Below are positions 8,879 through 17,945 of a stretch of DNA of 37,166 nt, in pieces. A program made the translations under genes and the position numbers. Numbering within the stretch: position 1 is the first letter of the stretch; every line of letters begins with the position of its first letter. A model generated the notes under the pieces. The model had not been told where the DNA came from. It did no database searches and saw nothing but the letters and a program-made list of their open reading frames with translations. Origin of the DNA: Sulfurimonas sp. (GTDB lineage Bacteria; Campylobacterota; Campylobacteria; Campylobacterales; Sulfurimonadaceae); contig JALSLQ010000083.1 of the NCBI GenBank assembly GCA_026988235.1, positions 1-37,166 of the forward strand, read 5' to 3'.

Positions 8879-10126
8879 ATGAGTTTTTTAAAAGAGTATG
8901 ATGAAGAAGTGTACAACTTATGCGAAAAAGAGCTAGAAAGACAAACTGATCACTTAGAGATGATAGCAAGTGAAAACTTTACACTGCCTGCAGTTATGGA
9001 AGCTATGGGTTCGGTATTTACAAACAAATATGCAGAAGGGTACCCTGCAAAACGCTACTATGGCGGATGTGAATATGCAGACGGCGTTGAGCAATTGGCA
9101 ATAGACAGAGCATGTGAACTTTTTGGATGCAAATATGCAAATGTGCAGCCACACTCAGGAAGCCAAGCAAACGGCGCTGTATATGCGGCACTCCTAAAAG
9201 CGGGTGATAAACTTTTAGGAATGGACTTGAGCCACGGTGGACACTTGACACACGGTTCTAAGCCAAGTTTTTCAGGGAAAAACTACTCTAGTTTTACTTA
9301 CGGTGTTGAACTTGACGGTCGCATTAACTATGAAAGAGTTTTAGACATCGCTAAAATCGTTCAGCCTAAAATCATCGTTTGTGGTGCTTCTGCTTATGCT
9401 CGTGAAATAGACTTTGCAAAATTCCGTGAAATAGCTGATGCAGTCGGTGCCATTTTATTTGCTGACATTGCGCACATTGCCGGTTTAGTAGCAGCTGGTG
9501 AGCACCCTAGCCCATTTCCGCATGCACATGTTGTAACGACAACAACACACAAAACGCTTGCAGGTCCTCGTGGCGGTATGATAATGACAGATGATGAAGA
9601 TATAGCGAAGAAAATCAACTCTGCAATTTTTCCGGCATTGCAAGGTGGACCACTTGTACATGTAATCGCTGCAAAAGCAGTAGGATTTAAACATAACCTC
9701 TCTCCTGAGTGGAAAGAGTATGCACAACAAGTGAAAAAGAACGCTTCTGTTCTTGCAGATGTTCTTATGAAACGCGGCTATGATGTTGTAAGCGGTGGAA
9801 CAGACAATCATCTTGTTCTTGTCTCTTTTGTCGGCAAAGAAATCTCAGGAAAAGATGCTGATGCAGCACTTGGTAATGCAGGAATTACTATTAATAAAAA
9901 TACAGTTCCGGGTGAGACAAGAAGTCCTTTTGTTACTTCGGGTATACGCGTCGGTTCACCTGCACTTACATCTCGAGGCATGAAAGAAAAAGAATTTGAA
10001 CTTATTGCAAATAAAATGGCAGATGTTTTAGATGACATCAACAACACAGAGCTTCAAGCAAAAATAAAAGACGAGCTTAAAGCTTTGGCACAGAACTTTG
10101 TAATTTACAACCAACCAACATACTAA
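8879..10126 (+). CDS. glyA: serine hydroxymethyltransferase
   Basis: A 415-aa PLP enzyme that interconverts serine and glycine with tetrahydrofolate, feeding one-carbon units to purine, thymidylate and methionine synthesis. Recognisable segments are [17 protein letters not shown] and the [16 protein letters not shown] region at the N terminus, [12 protein letters not shown] (PLP-binding Asp and His), and the Schiff-base lysine in [17 protein letters not shown]. Full length, with AAGGA ten bases upstream. Fur, lysS, glyA and the following DUF1882 gene keep the order known from Campylobacter. GTACATGTAA at 9656-9665 is a one-base variant of the window's common palindrome. Confidence 0.97.
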   Translation: MSFLKEYDEEVYNLCEKELERQTDHLEMIASENFTLPAVMEAMGSVFTNKYAEGYPAKRYYGGCEYADGVEQLAIDRACELFGCKYANVQPHSGSQANGAVYAALLKAGDKLLGMDLSHGGHLTHGSKPSFSGKNYSSFTYGVELDGRINYERVLDIAKIVQPKIIVCGASAYAREIDFAKFREIADAVGAILFADIAHIAGLVAAGEHPSPFPHAHVVTTTTHKTLAGPRGGMIMTDDEDIAKKINSAIFPALQGGPLVHVIAAKAVGFKHNLSPEWKEYAQQVKKNASVLADVLMKRGYDVVSGGTDNHLVLVSFVGKEISGKDADAALGNAGITINKNTVPGETRSPFVTSGIRVGSPALTSRGMKEKEFELIANKMADVLDDINNTELQAKIKDELKALAQNFVIYNQPTY

Positions 10127-10136
10127 GGTCACAAAT

Positions 10137-10679
10137 ATGACTGCCATGGATTTAAAACTTATAAAAATGGTGAGTGACCATTACTGGGTTAAAAAAGATA
10201 CAGTAGTGGATAAAATCACTTTTAAAGGGCGTACTTTTTACAATAAATTTGAAAAAATCAATGCGCCTTTAAATCAGTCTGTAATAAATAAACATATAAA
10301 GGGTGAAATCACAGTAGCTCACTCCGTCGCTGATAAAAAAGGCATAGTAGAAAATATTGTCATTGATTACAATGGTAGAGACCCTGAGAGATTTTACCAC
10401 AAAACACAACTTCTCTTACGCGAAGAGGGTTTCATAAACTTTACTGCCTATGAAACAAAAACAAAAGGGCATTTACATGTATATATTCACAAAGGGCATA
10501 CAACTCTGCAAGAGGCTATACAACTTGGAAAAATGATTAGTATGAAACTGGCTGCAAAACAGCCAAAACAATGGAGAATGTTTCCAAACAATGATATGCC
10601 TGATGAATATAACATTTTAACCCTTCCCTATGAAGTATACGCAAAAGAGCGAGGTGCTTCTTGGTCGAAGCACATGTAG
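10137..10679 (+). CDS. DUF1882 protein (HP0184-like)
   Basis: A 180-aa cytoplasmic protein restricted, as far as I know, to Campylobacterota. I recognise it as the DUF1882/HP0184 family from its place right after glyA (10-bp gap) and from the stretch [20 protein letters not shown]. From memory, the H. pylori structure was classed with primase-polymerase-like folds. Consistent with that, an acidic strand ([13 protein letters not shown], ~115-125 from the C terminus) is followed by [11 protein letters not shown], which looks like the sxH motif of archaeo-eukaryotic primases. The usual DxD is only partly present (DYN), so polymerase activity is doubtful. The function is unknown. Confidence 0.8.
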   Translation: MTAMDLKLIKMVSDHYWVKKDTVVDKITFKGRTFYNKFEKINAPLNQSVINKHIKGEITVAHSVADKKGIVENIVIDYNGRDPERFYHKTQLLLREEGFINFTAYETKTKGHLHVYIHKGHTTLQEAIQLGKMISMKLAAKQPKQWRMFPNNDMPDEYNILTLPYEVYAKERGASWSKHM

Positions 10680-10703
10680 TTTGGTTCTTTAGCTTATTTT
10701 TGG

Positions 10704-10709
10704 TATCAT
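10704..10709 (+). promoter_or_regulatory. possible -10 box before the SPOR gene
   Basis: TATCAT 31 bp before the ATG, in the 60-bp gap after the DUF1882 gene, with a T-rich stretch upstream. A weak candidate. Confidence 0.3.
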
Positions 10710-10739
10710 AAAGCAAATAAAAAATCGAGGTACTTTCCT

Positions 10740-11372
10740 ATGAATGATAAGAATGAATTAAGTGATATTGTCCTAAATAAAAATGGCTCATCCGGCTCAA
10801 ATAAAAAAATAATCCTCTCTGTTGCAACATTAGGGATTATTTTAATAGTCGTGATAATGCTTATGAATTCACTCAGCTCAAAAGGCACTGACAATTTACC
10901 TCAAGCTGTTCTGCCACCTGAACCTCAAGCACAGACATCTACAAAAAAAATAGCTGAAGAACCTCTGTTTGAAAATGTAGAAGTCATACAAGACAACGCA
11001 TCAAGTGATAAAGATTTAGATAAAATTGCCCAAAAACTTAAACAAGAGAGTGCACAAGAACAAAAAGTAGTTGCAGCACCAATCAAAAAAGTAGTTACAA
11101 AGAAAAAAACAATTACAAAAAAACCACAAGCTACAGCAACAATAAAATATTATATACAAGTTGGATCATTTTCAAAATATGAGCCAAATAAAAAATTCTT
11201 AAAATCTATTACGAATTTAGGCTATAAATATAGATATCATAAAGTTACAGTCAATTCAAAAACGCTTAACAAAGTATTGATTGGACCATTTAAAACACAA
11301 AAAGAAGCAAATGATGCTAAACGGGTTATTCGTGCCAAAATTGAGCCGGGTGCATTTTTAGTAAAATTATAA
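10740..11372 (+). CDS. SPOR-domain membrane protein
   Basis: A 210-aa bitopic protein with FtsN-like architecture. It has a short cytoplasmic N terminus (1-21), one membrane span (~22-44, KIILSVATLGIILIVVIMLM), a periplasmic linker rich in Pro, Lys, Gln and Ala (~45-135), and a C-terminal SPOR domain (~135-210, from IKYYIQVGSF to PGAFLVKL). SPOR domains bind denuded septal peptidoglycan, so a role in division or cell-wall turnover is likely. It is the counterpart, by position, of Cj0404. GAGG precedes the start. trpE follows after 16 bp. Confidence 0.88.
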   Translation: MNDKNELSDIVLNKNGSSGSNKKIILSVATLGIILIVVIMLMNSLSSKGTDNLPQAVLPPEPQAQTSTKKIAEEPLFENVEVIQDNASSDKDLDKIAQKLKQESAQEQKVVAAPIKKVVTKKKTITKKPQATATIKYYIQVGSFSKYEPNKKFLKSITNLGYKYRYHKVTVNSKTLNKVLIGPFKTQKEANDAKRVIRAKIEPGAFLVKL

Positions 11373-11388
11373 TTTTATAAGGGTAGTA

Positions 11389-12798
11389 TTGATATATTCT
11401 AAACAATTTACACAAGACCAGTTAGCGCCTATTGCCGTTTACTCAAAACTAAAAAATCTTTTTAAAGATGAAATAAGCTATCTTTTTGAAAGTGCCGGAC
11501 AGAGTGAAGGGAATTACAGTTTTATTTGTATAGGTGCGAGAGAACGCTTGCAATATATAGAGAATAAAACAATTTATACCGATGTGAACGGTAAAAAAAA
11601 TATAAAAAGTGAAAACCCTTTTTCCTTTTTAAAAGAGTATTATAAAAATATTGACACAACTGAATATAAAACTGCTACAAAAGATCTAAATGTCGGTTAT
11701 GTTGACGGTTTTATCGGGTATATCGGTTACGATATGGTAAAAGTTTTTGAACCGAAATTAAGTTCATTTATGCATGATTTAATAGATGAACTCAATACCC
11801 CCGATTTGGATTTGATACTGCCTAAGCTTGTGCTTGTATACTCACATAAAAACCACCAAATTACACTTATATCTACTCTTAAAGAATACAGTGAAAAATT
11901 TCAGGCGATAGAAGATAATCTCAAAGGCACTTATACCTATAAACACAGAGTCTATAATGTTGGAGATGACAAAGGAAACTTTGCACATACAAAAGAAAAA
12001 TTCTTTGAAATGATAGACAAATCAAAAGAGATGATACGAAGCGGAGATGTTTTTCAAATTTTGATGACAAATCGTTTTACACGGCATATAAAAGTTGACC
12101 CTTTTAGTTTTTATAGAATTTTACGCACAAAAAATCCTTCTCCTTATATGTTTTTAATGGAGTATGAAGATTTTAGCATTGTTGGTTCTTCTCCTGAGGT
12201 TATGGTTCGCTTAACAGAGGGTGAACTACTGCTTCGTCCAATTGCCGGAACAAGAAAACGTGGCGCTACAAAACAAAGAGACAAAGAGCTTGAAGAGGAA
12301 CTGCTCGCAGACCCAAAAGAGCTCGCAGAACACTTAATGTTGATTGATTTGGGCAGAAATGATGTCGGTCGTGTTGCAAAAACAGGAACGGTAAAAGTAG
12401 AAGATATCATGCACATAGAGCGATTCTCGCATGTAATGCACATAGTTTCAGATGTCGTTGCCACACTCAGCGATGACAAAGATATGTTTGATCTATTTAT
12501 GGCTACTTTTACAGCAGGAACAATGACGGGCGCCCCTAAAATTCGGGCAATGGAACTCATAGCCGAATACGAAGGCTTAAAACGCGGTTTTTACAGTGGG
12601 AGTGTGGGTTATTTTGGATTTGACGGCAATATGGATAGTGCCATTACGATACGTACAGCCTTGGTAAACAAAGACAAAGTCGTTTTACAAGCCGGTGCAG
12701 GTGTCGTTGTAGACAGTGTTAAAGAGTTAGAATATCTTGAAGTCAACAACAAGCTTGGCGCACTCATTCACTCTCTTGAAGATTTAGATAAAAAATAA
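11389..12798 (+). CDS. trpE: anthranilate synthase component I
   Basis: A 469-aa chorismate-utilising enzyme that makes anthranilate for tryptophan. The N-terminal regulatory part has LFESAGQSEGNYSFI, the analogue of the LLES tryptophan-binding element, favouring TrpE over PabB. The catalytic half carries GSSPEVMVR, LLRPIAGTRKRGA, LMLIDLGRNDVGRVA, AGTMTGAPKIRAMELIAEYE and QAGAGVVVDS. The start is TTG at 11389 with AAGGG 5 bp upstream. No trpG glutaminase is adjacent, so that partner must lie elsewhere or ammonia is used. aroE follows 16 bp later, linking two chorismate-pathway genes. PabB or another chorismate synthase family member remains a small possibility. Confidence 0.85.
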   Translation: MIYSKQFTQDQLAPIAVYSKLKNLFKDEISYLFESAGQSEGNYSFICIGARERLQYIENKTIYTDVNGKKNIKSENPFSFLKEYYKNIDTTEYKTATKDLNVGYVDGFIGYIGYDMVKVFEPKLSSFMHDLIDELNTPDLDLILPKLVLVYSHKNHQITLISTLKEYSEKFQAIEDNLKGTYTYKHRVYNVGDDKGNFAHTKEKFFEMIDKSKEMIRSGDVFQILMTNRFTRHIKVDPFSFYRILRTKNPSPYMFLMEYEDFSIVGSSPEVMVRLTEGELLLRPIAGTRKRGATKQRDKELEEELLADPKELAEHLMLIDLGRNDVGRVAKTGTVKVEDIMHIERFSHVMHIVSDVVATLSDDKDMFDLFMATFTAGTMTGAPKIRAMELIAEYEGLKRGFYSGSVGYFGFDGNMDSAITIRTALVNKDKVVLQAGAGVVVDSVKELEYLEVNNKLGALIHSLEDLDKK

Positions 12799-12814
12799 GA
12801 TAAAGAGAGTTTTT

Positions 12815-13609
12815 ATGCACAAATTTTTTTCCATTTTCGGCAATCCCGTTTCTCATTCACGCAGTCCACTTATGCATAATGCTGTTTTTAAAAACCTCAA
12901 CTATAAAGCCTGTTATACACGAACGCTTTTACAAGACGGAACAAAGCTCAAAGAGACATTTTTTGCGCTTGGTCTCGATGGAGCTAATGTAACGGTACCA
13001 CATAAAGAGAGTGCTTATGAAGCCTGTGATGAAGTACGAGGTTTTGCAAAAAAAATTGGTGTCGTCAACACACTTATAAACGAAAACGGCAAACTCATCG
13101 GTTACAACACGGATGCTGATGGTTTCATGTATGCAATAAACGAGTTTAAAAATATAAAAAATATTTTAGTTCTCGGTGCAGGCGGTACAGCAAAAGCACT
13201 CGCTCAAAAGTTTGTAGAAGAGGGCTTACATGTAAACATACTTAACAGAAATCAAGCTCGCCTTGCATATTTTCAAAATCTTGATTTAGAATGTTCTACA
13301 TGGGATGATTTTGTCATACAAAAATATGATTTGGTTGTCAATACAACAAGTGCAGGACTGGGAGATGAAAACTTGCCCGCACCAAAAGAAATAATTGATA
13401 CTATCTTAAATAATACCCGTTATGTTGCAGATGCTATTTATGGAAAAGTAACGCCCTTTTTACAGCTTGCCAAAGACAAACAGCTTACATGTAAAGACGG
13501 TGCAGATATGCTCCTAGGACAAGGTGTTTTAGCAAATGAACTTTTTTGCAATTTTGAGATTGACAAAGAAACTATAAAAAAAGAGATGCAAAAAAGTTTT
13601 TTGTACTAA
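12815..13609 (+). CDS. aroE: shikimate dehydrogenase (NADP+)
   Basis: A 264-aa enzyme reducing 3-dehydroshikimate to shikimate. The substrate site is GNPVSHSRSPLMHNAVF at the N terminus and NVTVPHKE with the catalytic Lys near residue 66. The NADP Rossmann motif is VLGAGGTAKA with NRN further on. NTTSAGL and DAIYGKVTPFLQLAK are typical C-terminal elements, and DGADMLLGQG closes the active site. It has two exact TTACATGTAA sites, at 13226-13235 (Leu-His-Val) and 13485-13494 (read in another frame as Thr-Cys). Its stop overlaps the stop of pldA on the other strand by 4 bp. Confidence 0.96.
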   Translation: MHKFFSIFGNPVSHSRSPLMHNAVFKNLNYKACYTRTLLQDGTKLKETFFALGLDGANVTVPHKESAYEACDEVRGFAKKIGVVNTLINENGKLIGYNTDADGFMYAINEFKNIKNILVLGAGGTAKALAQKFVEEGLHVNILNRNQARLAYFQNLDLECSTWDDFVIQKYDLVVNTTSAGLGDENLPAPKEIIDTILNNTRYVADAIYGKVTPFLQLAKDKQLTCKDGADMLLGQGVLANELFCNFEIDKETIKKEMQKSFLY

Positions 13610-14502
13610 CGAGAGAAACTAAACCCTACAGCAAACTTTGTAATATAATGATTGTAATCCACTAAAGATTCCATATACCCACTAAATATTTTTGCATACA
13701 CATATGTACTATGCATTAAAGGATAAGAGTATGTTGCTTCAATAGCACCTTTTTGACTGGCAATATTACCACGAAGCATAAATGTAAACATATTTTCACC
13801 ATAAAAATAGCTAAATTTTACCTTTGTATATCCCATATATTTCATAATATCCGGATTATCTGTTAAATCAGAACTACCCAAATAAGGTGTCATAAATGTC
13901 CAATCACTAATAATTGTTTTATGTTGCAAACGAAGTGTTGCATAAACATAATTTATACTTTTTGAGAGGTTAAAACCATTATAAATGGGATTATTTTCCG
14001 TATTTGGTTGGCCATTAGATTCATGTGCTATCGCAAATTTAAAAGAACGCATCTGAAAAATAGAATTTTTATCACTAATCGGAAAAACAACAAAAGCTTC
14101 CGGATTATATATACTTTCTCTAAAAGGCGCAGATTGTGTATAAATCTGCCAAAAAGCATGTTGCGTATATGAAAGATAATATTTTTCGTGTAAATCAAAA
14201 AGGTTACTTGCTACTCTTAGTTTTAAACTTACCTGAATTTCGGCTTCTTTATCTTTAAAAACTTCTCCCGGTGTATGCGACTGATATGTACGATTTGCAA
14301 TAGCTAAAGGTAACAGATAATTTGTTCTATAAGGTTGTAGCCCAAACTCTGCATTTATCCATTGTTCCATACTCTTTTTGGATTTATCATTTGTTATGTT
14401 TTTTATTTCAATTTTACTTTTTGATTCATCCACTGCCTTTTGTGTATTATCTGCTGCAAAAATGTATGTTGCAAACACTACCAGTATTACAAAAAACTTC
14501 AT
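13606..14502 (-). CDS. pldA: outer-membrane phospholipase A
   Basis: A 298-aa OMPLA-family protein. A signal peptide (~1-16, ending IFA) is followed by a polar segment and a 12-strand-type barrel ending in an aromatic-alternating strand (FAVGFSFSR). The catalytic motif is AHESNGQ (H160, S162), and the third catalytic residue is probably N184 in SKSINYVYATL. The spacing between the two is about 10 residues longer than in E. coli. Family enzymes hydrolyse phospholipids misplaced in the outer leaflet when dimerised with calcium. The GG-containing loop and the barrel strands fit a complete protein. recR ends immediately upstream (gap 0), so mltA-recR-pldA are likely one operon. Confidence 0.9.
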   Translation of the reverse strand: MKFFVILVVFATYIFAADNTQKAVDESKSKIEIKNITNDKSKKSMEQWINAEFGLQPYRTNYLLPLAIANRTYQSHTPGEVFKDKEAEIQVSLKLRVASNLFDLHEKYYLSYTQHAFWQIYTQSAPFRESIYNPEAFVVFPISDKNSIFQMRSFKFAIAHESNGQPNTENNPIYNGFNLSKSINYVYATLRLQHKTIISDWTFMTPYLGSSDLTDNPDIMKYMGYTKVKFSYFYGENMFTFMLRGNIASQKGAIEATYSYPLMHSTYVYAKIFSGYMESLVDYNHYITKFAVGFSFSR

Positions 14503-15072
14503 CTATATCCTTACTCTATCTTCTAATGCCCTCGTTAATGAAAGCAAATCTATATTTTCCAAACTGACACCAGTTGGAACACCTTGCGCTATTTTTGAAA
14601 AATTCAAATCATATATGCCTAGCTTGTCTTCTATATAAAGAATGACCGCATCATTTGCTATAGAAGGCGTTAATGCAAACAAAACTTCACTCACACCATT
14701 TTGCACCATTGTTTCAAGATGTGACATACTCAACTCTTCTAAAGAGTCTAAAACAAAATATCTCCCATCGAACAGACCATTTTCTTCTAACAGTAAAATA
14801 TCTTTCGCATTTTCAACAATACATAACAAAGAAGCGTCTCGTGTTTCATCACAACAAATATAACAGAGTTCGTCTTCACTCATACCACCACATTCTTGAC
14901 ATTTTTTCAAGCTTCCTAACGCATCTTCAATTGCATGTGCAATTTTCATACCGACAAAAGTATCATTCATTATCATATGATACGCAAGTCGTGTTGCCGA
15001 TTTTTTTCCGATACTTGGTAATTCACCAAGCGCTTCTACTAATCTGTTAAATTTTTCTAATGAATTATTCAT
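14503..15072 (-). CDS. recR: recombination protein RecR
   Basis: A 189-aa RecR that works with RecO (and RecF where present) to load RecA on gapped DNA. It has a helix-hairpin-helix (LGELPSIGKKSATRLAYHM), a four-Cys zinc finger (CQEC and CYIC, ~45-65), a Toprim domain (LLCIVENAKDILLLEENG onward) and the C-terminal QGVPTGVSLENID. I start it at MNNSLEKF (15072) because this ATG overlaps the mltA stop as ATGA; a longer in-frame reading to 15108 adds 12 unconserved residues inside mltA. Confidence 0.93.
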   Translation of the reverse strand: MNNSLEKFNRLVEALGELPSIGKKSATRLAYHMIMNDTFVGMKIAHAIEDALGSLKKCQECGGMSEDELCYICCDETRDASLLCIVENAKDILLLEENGLFDGRYFVLDSLEELSMSHLETMVQNGVSEVLFALTPSIANDAVILYIEDKLGIYDLNFSKIAQGVPTGVSLENIDLLSLTRALEDRVRI

Positions 15073-16172
15073 TCTTGCGCTTCTTTCTTCTTTGGAACTA
15101 ACAACCAAAGCTTGAGTGGTGATTTTAATCTTCCTGCAATATCTAATGCCTTATGTCCACTGCCCAAAAATAAATCTGCTCGCACGGGTCCTTTAATAGC
15201 TCCACCTGTATCTTGTGCAAAAACAATAGTATTAAATTTTTCATTTCCTAAATTGGATGATAAGTATAGCATATTTCCTAACGGAATATATTTTTTATCA
15301 ACTGCCACAGAACTTTTTTTGCGAAGTTGTAACCCTAATGCACCTGTCGCACCTTTGTCTCTCTTTGAAAAGAAGACTAAAGATTTATTGTAGTTTAAAA
15401 CTTCATCAATTTTTGTAGGATGTGCAAGTAGCCATTTACGAATACTTTGTAGAGAAATTTTTTGTAAAAGAATTTCTCCTTTGGCTACCAAATATTTTCC
15501 AATGGATTTATATTTGTATCCATTTTGATTATCATAGCCTATGTACATAGTAGAATTGTCATCTAAAATTACCTTTCCAGAGCCCTGCACTTCTAAAAAA
15601 AATCTGTCTATTTTAGAATCACAATAACAAATCACTGAAGCATTTAAATCAGTAAATTTCGACTCTTTACGACTGTAGTAGGGTACCAATTTATTGTTTT
15701 GTATCTTACCTCGAAGTCTGTAGTTTTTAAGCTCAGGATATATGGAACTCAAATCAACAACAACTAAATCTTTCGGTGTTGCATAAATTGGGTACTTATA
15801 TCGCTTGCTTACATGTAACGAAGCATGAATTTCTGGTTCATAATACCCAGTGAGTAAACCTTCCCTGTTACCATCTTTATCAACAATCCTATAAGGTGTA
15901 AAATTATCAACTATAAATTCTTTAGGGTCTGTTACATGTAAGGCTTCCTTACATAAACTTTTGTAAAGATTTTTACTTTTTGTACTTTGACAATTATGCA
16001 TAAAATTACTTAAAAATTTATCATAATTATGTTGATAAAAACCAGGAAGATTTGAAAATGATGTTTTTTGCAGACTTATATTTTTTGCATTTTGAGCTTG
16101 TGGCACGGTCACCTCTTCACTACAGCCTGTTACAAGTAAAAATATTAATAAAAAAAGAGTGATTTGTTTCAT
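15069..16172 (-). CDS. mltA: membrane-bound lytic murein transglycosylase A
   Basis: About 367 aa. A lipoprotein signal ends in LVTGC, so the mature protein is probably anchored to the outer membrane. The MltA domain holds LTGYYEPEIHASL and FLEVQGSGKVILDD. The C-terminal 3D-type barrel has AQDTGGAIKGPVRADLFLG with the catalytic Asp residues. The enzyme cleaves peptidoglycan glycan strands to 1,6-anhydro ends. No ribosome site precedes either ATG (16172 or 16181). TATAAT on the same strand ends 7 bp before the ATG at 16172, which suggests a leaderless transcript starting there. Two exact TTACATGTAA sites lie inside (15809-15818, 15932-15941), both encoding Leu-His-Val. Confidence 0.9.
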   Translation of the reverse strand: MKQITLFLLIFLLVTGCSEEVTVPQAQNAKNISLQKTSFSNLPGFYQHNYDKFLSNFMHNCQSTKSKNLYKSLCKEALHVTDPKEFIVDNFTPYRIVDKDGNREGLLTGYYEPEIHASLHVSKRYKYPIYATPKDLVVVDLSSIYPELKNYRLRGKIQNNKLVPYYSRKESKFTDLNASVICYCDSKIDRFFLEVQGSGKVILDDNSTMYIGYDNQNGYKYKSIGKYLVAKGEILLQKISLQSIRKWLLAHPTKIDEVLNYNKSLVFFSKRDKGATGALGLQLRKKSSVAVDKKYIPLGNMLYLSSNLGNEKFNTIVFAQDTGGAIKGPVRADLFLGSGHKALDIAGRLKSPLKLWLLVPKKKEAQE

Positions 16173-16179
16173 AGGTAGC

Positions 16180-16185
16180 ATTATA
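16180..16185 (-). promoter_or_regulatory. -10 box abutting the mltA start
   Basis: TATAAT on the minus strand followed by GCTACCT and then ATG. Transcription would begin at or within a base or two of the ATG at 16172, giving a leaderless mRNA for mltA-recR-pldA. Confidence 0.5.
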
Positions 16186-16211
16186 GCATTTATTTTTTAC
16201 TTCAAAATGGG

Positions 16212-16217
16212 TATAAT
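16212..16217 (+). promoter_or_regulatory. -10 box for dnaJ
   Basis: GGGTATAATTGCG, 34 bp before the dnaJ ATG, with T-rich DNA upstream. An AGGA ribosome site follows at about 16237. It overlaps the divergent mltA promoter region. Confidence 0.6.
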
Positions 16218-16251
16218 TGCGAAAAAAATATTTAAATAGGATTTTATTATA

Positions 16252-17373
16252 ATGGAAGACTTAAGCTATTATGAGATTTTAGAAGTATCGCAAACTGCCG
16301 AAAAAGCAACTATTAAAAAAGCTTACAGGACAATGGCAAAAAAGTATCATCCTGATAAAAATGCCGGGGACAAAGAGGCAGAACACAAGTTTAAACTCGT
16401 GAATGAAGCATACCAATGCCTCAGTGACGAACAACAACGCAGTATTTATGATCGTTATGGCAAAGAAGGTTTACAAGGTATGGGTGGCGGTTCTCGTTCC
16501 TCTTCAAATTTTGATGACTTAGGTTCTATGTTTGAAGAGATGTTTAGCGGTTTTGGCGGTGGACGCACAAGACGCCAAAATCCTGCAGATATGGACAAAT
16601 ACCCGCTTGATATGAATGTTGATATGTATATTGACTTTAATGAAGCAGTATTTGGATGTGAAGAAGAGGTAGCATATACCTATAAAAAAGCGTGTCAAGC
16701 GTGTAAAGGTACGGGAGCCAAAGATGGTAAACTCTCAACATGTCCACAGTGTAAAGGACAAGGTCAGATTTATATAAAACAAGGTTTTATGACCTTTTCG
16801 CAAACCTGCCCTGTTTGCAACGGAACAGGAAGTGCGGCAACAGACAAATGTAAAAAATGCCATGGAAAAGGCTATGAAGAGATAAAAGAAAAAATCACTA
16901 TTTCTGTGCCAAAAGGAATTGACAGCGGGAATCGCCTTCGTGTTTCAGGAAAAGGAAATATCGGTAAAAAAGGTAATCGTGGTGACTTATATGTAACTTT
17001 TGAAGTAAAACAAGATAAACACTTCATTAGAGATGACAACGATGTTTATATTGAAATTCCTGTCTTTTTCACACAAGCTATCAAAGGAGACACTTTAACA
17101 ATACCGTCTCTAACAGGGGAACTTGAGTTGAAACTTGATATAGGCACAAGAGATAAACAGCGTTATACATTTAGAGGTGAAGGTATAGAAGATGTGCATG
17201 GGCACGGCAAAGGGAACTTGATTGCCATCATCAACATTCAGTACCCTAAAAAACTAGCTGATGAGCAGATTGAGCTTTTAAACAAACTCCAAGATTCTTT
17301 TGGTATAGAGTCAAAACCACATGAAGGTATTTTAGATTCGGTTATAGATAAAATGAAAAATTGGTTTAAATAA
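16252..17373 (+). CDS. dnaJ: chaperone DnaJ
   Basis: A 373-aa type I Hsp40 cochaperone of DnaK. The J domain (1-70) has KKYHPDKN with the HPD tripeptide. A Gly/Phe-rich linker (~75-105) follows, then four zinc repeats CxxCxGxG ([32 protein letters not shown]) at ~145-215, and the C-terminal substrate domain. The first ~110-140 region is more acidic than in E. coli DnaJ. It is not next to dnaK or grpE here. The 6-bp-downstream class II aldolase-like gene is probably cotranscribed. Confidence 0.96.
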   Translation: MEDLSYYEILEVSQTAEKATIKKAYRTMAKKYHPDKNAGDKEAEHKFKLVNEAYQCLSDEQQRSIYDRYGKEGLQGMGGGSRSSSNFDDLGSMFEEMFSGFGGGRTRRQNPADMDKYPLDMNVDMYIDFNEAVFGCEEEVAYTYKKACQACKGTGAKDGKLSTCPQCKGQGQIYIKQGFMTFSQTCPVCNGTGSAATDKCKKCHGKGYEEIKEKITISVPKGIDSGNRLRVSGKGNIGKKGNRGDLYVTFEVKQDKHFIRDDNDVYIEIPVFFTQAIKGDTLTIPSLTGELELKLDIGTRDKQRYTFRGEGIEDVHGHGKGNLIAIINIQYPKKLADEQIELLNKLQDSFGIESKPHEGILDSVIDKMKNWFK

Positions 17374-17378
17374 AGAGT

Positions 17379-17945
17379 ATGAATAAAACACACTTAAAAA
17401 ATCAACTCTCTTCACTGGCACTTTCTATGTTTAGAAAAGATTTTTTCGGTATTTACCATGGTTCTTTGTCCGCCAAAACAGACACAAGCCGCTTTATCAT
17501 TAACACAAAAGAAGCTGTTTTTGATGCTATAGATGAGCATAGTCTTATAGAGTTATATTTTAAAAAGGACTACAGATGGAAACAGGCGAGTATAGATGCT
17601 AATATTCATCAAAGTATCTATTCTCATATTTCGCAAGCGAAGTTTGCATGTTTTAGCATGCCACAATTTACTACGGCATATTCACTTGAACATAATATAA
17701 TCACACCAAAAGACTACTTTGGGTATACGGAAATTGGTTCAATTGAGATAGTAGATCCAAAACAGTTTGAAGACTGGTATGATAGAGCACAAAGTGAAAT
17801 TGTTTCATACTTTCAAACAAAAAAAACAAATATTATGGTAATTCGTGGGTATGGTGTTTACGCATATAGTAGAGATATGCACGAGATGGCAAAAAAACTT
17901 GCCATTTTGGAAAAGAGTTGCCGATTACTTATGCAAGGTTTTTAA
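17379..17945 (+). CDS. class II aldolase/adducin-like protein lacking metal ligands
   Basis: A 188-aa protein with the class II aldolase/adducin layout: N-terminal helices, a strand pair (FFGIYHGSLSAK), NIHQSIYSHIS (family: pMHxxIY), a central segment around MPQFTTAYSLEHN, and IMVIRGYGVYAYSRDMHEMA, which matches the family's RNHGVVVVG-type strand. The zinc ligands are not there: the usual HTHP reads FSMP and the NHG reads GYG, and the catalytic Glu before pMH is Asp. So it is probably not an aldolase; like adducin heads, it may act by binding. Five bp from dnaJ; its 3' end overlaps bioA by 17 bp tail-to-tail. Confidence 0.8.
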   Translation: MNKTHLKNQLSSLALSMFRKDFFGIYHGSLSAKTDTSRFIINTKEAVFDAIDEHSLIELYFKKDYRWKQASIDANIHQSIYSHISQAKFACFSMPQFTTAYSLEHNIITPKDYFGYTEIGSIEIVDPKQFEDWYDRAQSEIVSYFQTKKTNIMVIRGYGVYAYSRDMHEMAKKLAILEKSCRLLMQGF

